Assembly: GCA_947497065.1 (NCBI GenBank)
Contig: CANMEQ010000001.1
Coordinates: 572,208-636,207 of the forward strand
DNA from: an uncultured Paracoccaceae bacterium
GTDB taxonomy: Bacteria > Pseudomonadota > Alphaproteobacteria > Rhodobacterales > Rhodobacteraceae
Length of the DNA: 64,000 nucleotides
Direction of reading: 5' to 3'
The number at the start of each line of letters is the position of its first letter. Position 1 is the first letter of the stretch. Below the pieces are notes generated by a model. It did no database searches, was not told the origin of the DNA, and was given only the letters and a program-made list of their open reading frames with translations. The position numbers and the translations under genes are program-made. Positions 58,979-64,000 of this stretch are shown here, one piece after another.

Positions 58979-59950
58979 ATGACCATTCGCGCGACCGTAA
59001 AAGGCGTCGGACACTATCTCCCCTCTCGTGTTGTGCCCAATTCCGAATTCGAAAAGACCCTCGACACCAGTGACGAGTGGATCAGAACACGCTCCGGCAT
59101 CGAACGTCGGCATTTCGCCGCCGATGACGAATTCACATCCGACCTAGGCACCAAAGCCGCGCAAAACGCGCTCGATATGGCCGGCCTCACCCCCGATGAC
59201 ATCGACGCCATCATCGTCGCCACATCGACTCCGGACCTCACATTCCCTTCCGCCGCGACCATGATTCAGCAAAAACTGGGCATGACACGCGGCTTCGCCT
59301 TCGACATCCAAGCCGTCTGCGCAGGCTTCGTCTACGCGCTCGCCAACGCCAACGGCATGATCCTCTCGGGCCAAGCCAACCGCGTCTTGGTCATCGGCGC
59401 CGAAACCTTCTCGCGCATCCTCAATTTCGAAGACCGCTCCACCTGCGTCCTCTTCGGCGATGGCGCAGGCGCGCTGATCCTCGAAGGCGAAACCGCCACA
59501 GGCACCGCAGAAGACCGCGGCATCTTGGGCGTCGACCTCAACTCAGACGGTCGCCACCGCGATATGCTCTACGTCGATGGCGGCATGGTCAGCCAAAACA
59601 CCGGCCATATCGTCATGCAAGGCAACGCCCTTTTCCGCCAAGCCGTTGAAAAGCTTGCATCTACAGCCACAACCGCCCTCACAAAATCGGGCCTCGGCCA
59701 TGAAGATGTAGACTGGGTTGTCCCCCACCAAGCCAACATTCGCATCATCCAAGGCACCGCCAAGAAGCTTGGCGTCAGCATGGATAAGGTCGTCGTCACG
59801 GTCCAAGATCACGGCAACACCTCGGCCGCATCGATCCCCTTGGCCCTCTCCGTGGGCGTCGAACGGGGGCAAATCAAACAAGGCGATCTGCTGGTCACCG
59901 AAGCCATCGGCGGCGGCTTGGCGTGGGGCGCTGTCGTTCTGCGCTGGTAA
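58979..59950 (+). CDS. fabH: 3-oxoacyl-ACP synthase III
   Basis: The 323-residue enzyme condenses acetyl-CoA with malonyl-ACP to start fatty-acid synthesis. It shows the catalytic Cys in FDIQAVCAGFVYAL, His in VDWVVPHQANIRII and Asn in QDHGNTSAASIPLAL. Family start and length are correct (TIRATVKGVGHYLPSRVV). It is five bases after plsX and is followed by the separate ihfA unit. Confidence 0.97.
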   Translation: MTIRATVKGVGHYLPSRVVPNSEFEKTLDTSDEWIRTRSGIERRHFAADDEFTSDLGTKAAQNALDMAGLTPDDIDAIIVATSTPDLTFPSAATMIQQKLGMTRGFAFDIQAVCAGFVYALANANGMILSGQANRVLVIGAETFSRILNFEDRSTCVLFGDGAGALILEGETATGTAEDRGILGVDLNSDGRHRDMLYVDGGMVSQNTGHIVMQGNALFRQAVEKLASTATTALTKSGLGHEDVDWVVPHQANIRIIQGTAKKLGVSMDKVVVTVQDHGNTSAASIPLALSVGVERGQIKQGDLLVTEAIGGGLAWGAVVLRW

Positions 59951-59968
59951 TCGCACAAGCCCCTGTTA

Positions 59969-59997
59969 TTGACTCTCTTTTTGTCCTTGGCCTAAGG
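59969..59997 (+). promoter_or_regulatory. Sigma-70-like promoter for ihfA
   Basis: TTGACT (59969-59974), a 17-base spacer and CTAAGG (59992-59997) lie 26 bases before the ihfA ATG, with AAAGGGG as ribosome site between them. The -35 box and spacing are good, the -10 box moderate. Confidence 0.5.
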
Positions 59998-60023
59998 TCT
60001 TCCCAACTCAAAGGGGATGAACA

Positions 60024-60326
60024 ATGGCAGACAAGACACTGACACGTATGGACCTTGCAGACGCGGTGCACGAAGAAGTGGGCCTGTCCCGCAACGAAAG
60101 CGCCGACTTGGTCGAAAGCGTCCTGACCCATATGTCCGATGCATTGGCCAGCGGCGACAGCGTGAAAATCTCGTCCTTTGGCACATTTTCCATCCGCGAC
60201 AAAGCCGCCCGCGTTGGCCGCAACCCTAAAACAGGCGAAGAAGTGCCCATCACGCCGCGCCGCGTGCTCAGCTTCCGGCCCAGCCACCTGATGAAAGACC
60301 GTGTCGCGGACGGCAACAAACGCTAG
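60024..60326 (+). CDS. ihfA: Integration host factor alpha subunit
   Basis: The 100-residue nucleoid protein has the IHF/HU fold: [28 protein letters not shown], the [18 protein letters not shown] strand, then the DNA-intercalating arm with [23 protein letters not shown]. It bends DNA as a heterodimer with IhfB. It is preceded by its own promoter and followed at 23 bases by a MerR-type gene, the standard ihfA-merR order. Confidence 0.95.
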   Translation: MADKTLTRMDLADAVHEEVGLSRNESADLVESVLTHMSDALASGDSVKISSFGTFSIRDKAARVGRNPKTGEEVPITPRRVLSFRPSHLMKDRVADGNKR

Positions 60327-60349
60327 CGCCACCTGAAAGGACGCATCGG

Positions 60350-61327
60350 ATGTCTAAATCCCGCGACGCTTTCCGCACAATCTCCGAAGTTTCAACGGCG
60401 CTGGACACTCCAGCCCACGTGCTTCGCTTTTGGGAAAGCAAATTCAGCCAAGTCAAACCCGTCAAACGGGCCGGCGGCCGCCGCTACTACCGCCCCGGCG
60501 ATTTGAACCTGCTCGCGGGGATCAAACGACTGCTCCATGACGACGGCATGACCATCAAAGGCGCGCAAAAACTTCTCCGGGAAAAAGGCGTGAAACACGT
60601 CACCGCCTTGGGCGCCGAAACCCTCGAGGGCTCCGTGGATATGGTCTCAACCCCAGACGCGGACACCACCGCGCCAGCGACACCAGAAGACCAGCCCACA
60701 GCAGCTACCCCCGTGGCCGAAGCCACGCCCGAAGGCGAGGCCCCCAAAACCGAAACGGCTCCCACGGAACCGCAGCCTGCGAAAGCGATCGAAACGCCAC
60801 CCCAAGATCTCTTCGCCGTGCTGGCCGAAAAAACCGCCGCCGCCGAACCGCAGCACACCCCCGACACCACGCCAGCCCCTGTCTCTGAAGCCGCGCCCGA
60901 CGCTGAGCCCGAGCCAGAAACTGAGACCGCGACCGAATCTGAACCCGCATCAGAGCCAGAGGCGCAGATCGACATAACAAACATCGTGGCCCTCCCCCGC
61001 ACCCCAACAAAAGTCACCAACGACGGACCCGCGCTGACTTTGAATCTATCTGGTGCCCAGCCCGAAACACCGTCTGAGGCCGAACCATCTGAGCCTGAAC
61101 CGTCCGAGCCTGCTGCCGCCACACTGCCCGCGGAAGAGACTCCAGCGCAGCCCAAACTCACACTGCCGGATGTCCCAGCAGACCCGTCAGACAACGACAG
61201 CAAAGCCTCCGCGCGCGTGTTCCATCTTCTGCAAAATACCGCCCCATCCGGCCTGCACGCCCGCCGTGATCAGATCGCACCGCTTTTGGCCCGCCTGCAA
61301 GACCTCCGCGATCGCGTCGGCGCATAG
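60350..61327 (+). CDS. MerR family regulator with long disordered tail
   Basis: The 325-residue protein has an N-terminal MerR helix-turn-helix ([25 protein letters not shown] and [25 protein letters not shown]). About 220 residues of Pro/Ala/Glu/Thr-rich sequence follow, with near-repeats such as EPSEPEP, and then a short ordered end ([37 protein letters not shown]). It lacks the metal-binding cysteines of classic MerR. The gene next to ihfA is conserved, but its target is unknown. It is followed by the tRNA-Pro unit. Confidence 0.88.
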   Translation: MSKSRDAFRTISEVSTALDTPAHVLRFWESKFSQVKPVKRAGGRRYYRPGDLNLLAGIKRLLHDDGMTIKGAQKLLREKGVKHVTALGAETLEGSVDMVSTPDADTTAPATPEDQPTAATPVAEATPEGEAPKTETAPTEPQPAKAIETPPQDLFAVLAEKTAAAEPQHTPDTTPAPVSEAAPDAEPEPETETATESEPASEPEAQIDITNIVALPRTPTKVTNDGPALTLNLSGAQPETPSEAEPSEPEPSEPAAATLPAEETPAQPKLTLPDVPADPSDNDSKASARVFHLLQNTAPSGLHARRDQIAPLLARLQDLRDRVGA

Positions 61328-61358
61328 CACTCCATAGCCAATTGATGCGTTTTACGAC

Positions 61359-61386
61359 TTGCCTCAGCGCTCAGTTCCGGTATGAA
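61359..61386 (+). promoter_or_regulatory. Promoter of tRNA-Pro
   Basis: TTGCCT (61359-61364), a 16-base spacer and TATGAA (61381-61386) end 11 bases before the first tRNA base, as expected for a separately transcribed tRNA gene. Confidence 0.55.
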
Positions 61387-61397
61387 CCCCGTCAAGT

Positions 61398-61474
61398 CGG
61401 GCTATGGCGCAGCCTGGTAGCGCGTCCGTCTGGGGGACGGAAGGTCGCAGGTTCGAGTCCTGCTAGCCCGACCA
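61398..61474 (+). tRNA. tRNA-Pro (GGG anticodon)
   Basis: The 77-base sequence folds as a cloverleaf: acceptor CGGGCTA/TAGCCCG, D arm GCGC...GCGC, anticodon stem TCCGT/ACGGA with loop CTGGGGG (anticodon GGG), and T arm GCAGG-TTCGAGT-CCTGC. An encoded ACCA tail is present. It reads CCC/CCU proline codons. It has its own promoter and a terminator nine bases downstream. Confidence 0.95.
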
Positions 61475-61482
61475 ACAAAAAC

Positions 61483-61516
61483 CGCCCGTCACGCATTCGC
61501 GTAGGCGGGCGTTTTT
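61483..61516 (+). terminator. Intrinsic terminator after tRNA-Pro
   Basis: CGCCCG ... CGGGCG form the outer stem, with ACGC/GCGT pairing inside, and TTTTT follows at 61512-61516. This ends the tRNA transcript; A-rich sequence upstream could also allow use in reverse. Confidence 0.75.
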
Positions 61517-61565
61517 GTATCTCGATGTTTCCAGCACCTTTGCGTGCAAACCAAGGGACCAAGAC

Positions 61566-62651
61566 ATGAAAAATGGTGTTCTCTCCGACGAACAGATCGA
61601 TGATCTGCGCACCAAAGGCGCCATAACCGCCAGCGCGCCTTTGGACAGCGGCCAAATCCAACCCGCCTCCCTTGATCTGCGTCTGGGCCACACCGCTTAC
61701 CGCGTCCGCGCCTCATTCCTTGCGGGCAAAGGCCAGACCGTGGCCGACAGGTTGGCCCAGTTCACCATGCACAAAATCGACCTCACCCATGGGGCCGTGC
61801 TGGAAAAGGGCTGTGTATACGTGGTCCCCCTGATGGAAGCCCTCAATCTCCCCGAAGGCATGACCGCAGCGGCCAGCGCAAAGTCCTCAACCGGTCGTCT
61901 CGACCTGCTGACCCGCATCATCACCGATGACGGCGTCGAATTCGACCGCGTGCCAAACGGATACTCCGGCCCGCTCTACGTCGAAATCTGCCCACGTTCC
62001 TTCTCGGTCCTCGTGCGTCCGGGCCTGATGCTCAACCAAATCATTTTCCGGCTCGGCAAAACCTTCCTGGACGACGCCGAACTGGCCGCCCTTCACGCCG
62101 AAACCCCAATCGTTGATGGCACCGCAGTCATTTCAGACGGTCTCGGCTTCTCCGTCGATCTGCGCCCTGCAACCGGCGACCTCGTGGGCTACCGCGCAAA
62201 ACCCCACACCGGCGTGATCGATCTGGGTCAAATCAACCACTACGATCCCGCCGACTTTTGGGAAGAAGTCCGCACCACTCAAGGCCAAATCATCCTCGAT
62301 CCCGGCGCGTTCTACATCCTCGTCAGCCGCGAAGCGATCGCGATCCCCCCAAATTGCGCTGCTGAAATGGCCCCCTATTTGGCCATGGTTGGCGAGTTCC
62401 GCGTCCACTACGCGGGCTTTTTCGACCCTGGATTCGGCTGGGACGGCGCAGGCGGTGCCGGATCACGCGGCGTCCTCGAAGTCCGCTGCCACGAAGCCCC
62501 CTTTGTCCTCGAACACGGGCAAGTCGTCGGCAGACTGGTCTACGAACACATGTCAGCGCACCCCAAGGCTCTCTATGGCCGCGACGTAAAATCAAACTAC
62601 CAAGGCCAAGGCCTCAAGCTGTCAAAGCACTTCCGCAGCACCAACGCCTAG
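61566..62651 (+). CDS. dcd: 2'-deoxycytidine 5'-triphosphate deaminase, long form
   Basis: The 361-residue protein is the long alphaproteobacterial dCTP deaminase type: two dUTPase-like beta folds in one chain. The first has LDSGQIQPASLDLRLGHTAYRV and AAASAKSSTGRLDLLTRIITDDG; the second has GAFYILVSREAIAIPPNCAAEM and a final EHMSAHPKALYGRDVKSNYQGQ. It converts dCTP to dUTP for thymidylate synthesis. I start at 61566 (MKNGVLSDEQ); the track's start begins in the tRNA terminator. The stop overlaps the convergent GGDEF gene by four bases. Confidence 0.9.
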   Translation: MKNGVLSDEQIDDLRTKGAITASAPLDSGQIQPASLDLRLGHTAYRVRASFLAGKGQTVADRLAQFTMHKIDLTHGAVLEKGCVYVVPLMEALNLPEGMTAAASAKSSTGRLDLLTRIITDDGVEFDRVPNGYSGPLYVEICPRSFSVLVRPGLMLNQIIFRLGKTFLDDAELAALHAETPIVDGTAVISDGLGFSVDLRPATGDLVGYRAKPHTGVIDLGQINHYDPADFWEEVRTTQGQIILDPGAFYILVSREAIAIPPNCAAEMAPYLAMVGEFRVHYAGFFDPGFGWDGAGGAGSRGVLEVRCHEAPFVLEHGQVVGRLVYEHMSAHPKALYGRDVKSNYQGQGLKLSKHFRSTNA

Positions 62652-63985
62652 GCCGCTTTGCTATCAGCCGCGCTCACGATCACCTCTAGATCCAAAAGCT
62701 CTTCTAATTCGGGCTCGGCTTCAGGGGCGAACGCAAACACAGGCTCGAAACGCCCATTCCCAAGCGGCACAAGCCCGGCACCAGTCTGTTGTTCAAGATG
62801 CAGCCGCTGATCCGCACGCACAATCGCATCTGTCGGGCTTTCATCCCCTAAATCCATCGTCCCGATCCCAAGCGGAATATGCATTGCTGCGGGCTCCAGA
62901 TCCAGTCCAGCCAAGAACGGGGCAGTCGGATCGGAAAGCGCAGCTCTCAGTCGCTTCGCAACAATCACCAAATCGCTCTTTCGCTTCACCCTCAATGTCA
63001 CCAAAAACTCATCAGCGCCCCAACGACCCAAAGCATCAGACGCACGCAAATGTGGCATCAGGGTTTCAGCAACACGCGCCAGAACCGCCTCACCATCCCC
63101 AGCCCCAAACGCTTGATCCAAATCTCTGAAATAATCCAAATCCATTAAGATCAGACCGTAATTCGCCCCACTGCTCCGAAAATCCACCCAAGCGCCCTCT
63201 ACCACTTCGGTAATCCCAAACCGGTTCAGCGCGCCGGTGACCGGATCAACTCGTGACGACATCGCTTCATCCCGCTCCGCGCGCCTACGCCGCGCCACAG
63301 ACCCTTCATGCCGCGCAGATGTGGTCAGCAAAATCACCATCATAAAGCACGACATCACCGAAATCATCGTCGCCTCATAGGGAAGGCCCGACGTTCCAGT
63401 TTGCCCCATCTTGTGCAAAACAAATCCCGCAGCCCAAGGCACGATGGCAACCGCGACCCCCATCACCCGTGTCTGGCTGCCCAAATCACCCCGCAAAAAG
63501 GCAACGCGCACAAAGGGCCTATGCACATAGACAGACATCATCGCCAAACTGGCCGATGCCAACCCAAGAAACGTAAATACGCCCACGTCACCTGCAAAAT
63601 ATTCCAAACCGTAGGTCAGCTCGACCATCGTGCTAAACACAAACCCAAGGCCAATCGCCAACAGCAGCCCCCCAAGCTGCCCACTGCCCTGCCGTGCAAG
63701 CGCCGCCCCGGAAAACGCCCCGATCGTGATCGCGGCTTCCATACTAAACTGCCCAGTAAAATTGCCGAGAGGGCCGAACATCAGGGTCGGTGCACCACCT
63801 GCCACCGCAACGACCAGCGCATCCATCACCCGCGTCACACAGGTCAACAAAATCACCGACAAAACACCGGTGCGCCAAATCTCGTTTCGCCCAAACCGCC
63901 GCGTGCGCAGGATCGAAACCCCAAGCCCCAGCAAACACAGCGCCGTCACCGGATGCGTCGCCGCACCACCGTTCAACGGCTGCAT
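62648..63985 (-). CDS. Membrane GGDEF-domain protein with degenerate signature
   Basis: The product has six to eight N-terminal membrane helices (about residues 10-215, MASE-like) and a C-terminal GGDEF-type domain (about 240-410). Recognisable parts are DPVTGALNRFGI, LILMDLDYFRDLDQAFG and RWGADEFLVTL. The signature reads GADEF in place of GGDEF, and the end (ADQRLHLEQQTGAGLVPLG) lacks the usual AK..GRN block, so cyclic-di-GMP synthesis is doubtful. The frame stays open to the window edge (SVTWLMQPLNG), so the true start may lie outside. Confidence 0.75.
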   Translation of the reverse strand: MQPLNGGAATHPVTALCLLGLGVSILRTRRFGRNEIWRTGVLSVILLTCVTRVMDALVVAVAGGAPTLMFGPLGNFTGQFSMEAAITIGAFSGAALARQGSGQLGGLLLAIGLGFVFSTMVELTYGLEYFAGDVGVFTFLGLASASLAMMSVYVHRPFVRVAFLRGDLGSQTRVMGVAVAIVPWAAGFVLHKMGQTGTSGLPYEATMISVMSCFMMVILLTTSARHEGSVARRRRAERDEAMSSRVDPVTGALNRFGITEVVEGAWVDFRSSGANYGLILMDLDYFRDLDQAFGAGDGEAVLARVAETLMPHLRASDALGRWGADEFLVTLRVKRKSDLVIVAKRLRAALSDPTAPFLAGLDLEPAAMHIPLGIGTMDLGDESPTDAIVRADQRLHLEQQTGAGLVPLGNGRFEPVFAFAPEAEPELEELLDLEVIVSAADSKAA

Positions 63986-64000
63986 CAACCACGTAACTGA

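Noticed and set aside
61398-62651. tRNA-Pro as an integration site for a mobile element
   Set aside because: No integrase, repeat of the tRNA end or foreign gene follows; dcd is a housekeeping gene with ordinary composition.
1-64000. CRISPR array, insertion sequence or rRNA operon
   Set aside because: No regularly spaced repeats, no transposase-like ORF and no rRNA sequence were seen.

Overview
The window looks like a chromosomal segment of a marine alphaproteobacterium of the Rhodobacterales (Roseobacter group). The basis is gene content and order: divergent bamE and yceD-rpmF-plsX-fabH-ihfA-merR followed by a tRNA-Pro; lptF-lptG-lptD-surA-pdxA-rsmA; prfA-prmC with a DUF4167 gene; an OlsB-type ornithine-lipid acyltransferase; a short pepA-holC pair; and a long-form dCTP deaminase. 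Coding density is high, GC is high, and overlapping ATGA stop/start junctions are frequent. I saw no transposase, integrase, CRISPR array or rRNA. One tRNA is present. Species cannot be named from this.

Left part (1-15 kb), accessory and stress-related. After the 3' end of a DUF1499 gene come a secreted ricin-B-like lectin, a decayed-looking stretch, and a minus-strand run of GAF sensor kinase, 2-oxoglutarate oxygenase and LysE exporter, with CtrA-like boxes before the oxygenase. Next is a compact minus-strand arsenic operon: arsR-arsC fusion, GAPDH, arsJ and ACR3. It encodes both known arsenate routes (1-arseno-3-phosphoglycerate export, and reduction followed by arsenite export). A four-gene plus-strand cluster of small membrane-anchored proteins (DUF883-like, holin superfamily III-like, DUF3618) follows, preceded by a match to the alphaproteobacterial general-stress (EcfG) promoter. 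DUF2254, DUF2945, topoisomerase IB, DUF1289 and dps come after it. A near-consensus Irr iron-control box lies upstream of dps.

Middle part (15-38 kb). This holds an RND efflux pair with a perfect TetR-type operator but no regulator gene beside it; a Crp/Fnr regulator with a DUF2892 protein and an exported rhodanese; a large beta-helix membrane protein; and a heme oxygenase/bacteriophytochrome light-sensor pair. Then come a permuted CaiB-family CoA-transferase, a double-OmpA-domain protein, TfoX-C, a lytic transglycosylase lipoprotein, a DMT transporter, ndk, DoxX, an acyl-CoA thioesterase, an ABC-F ATPase, MarC, an aspartic protease, and holC-pepA.

Right part (38-64 kb), mostly core functions: outer-membrane assembly (lptFGD, surA, bamE), translation (rsmA, prfA, prmC, rpmF, tRNA-Pro, a second ABC-F), and lipid synthesis (plsX, fabH, olsB). 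Also present are nucleotide hygiene (mazG, dcd) and a nitrogen-compound module of two tandem ureohydrolases plus an M20 amidohydrolase. A very small minus-strand unit at about 52.8-53.0 kb (promoter-like sequence, strong Shine-Dalgarno, 10-codon ORF, hairpin with T-run) is the best candidate for something undescribed. The window ends in a degenerate GGDEF membrane protein that may be 5'-truncated by the edge.

All functional calls come from reading motifs and gene order. No database search was run.
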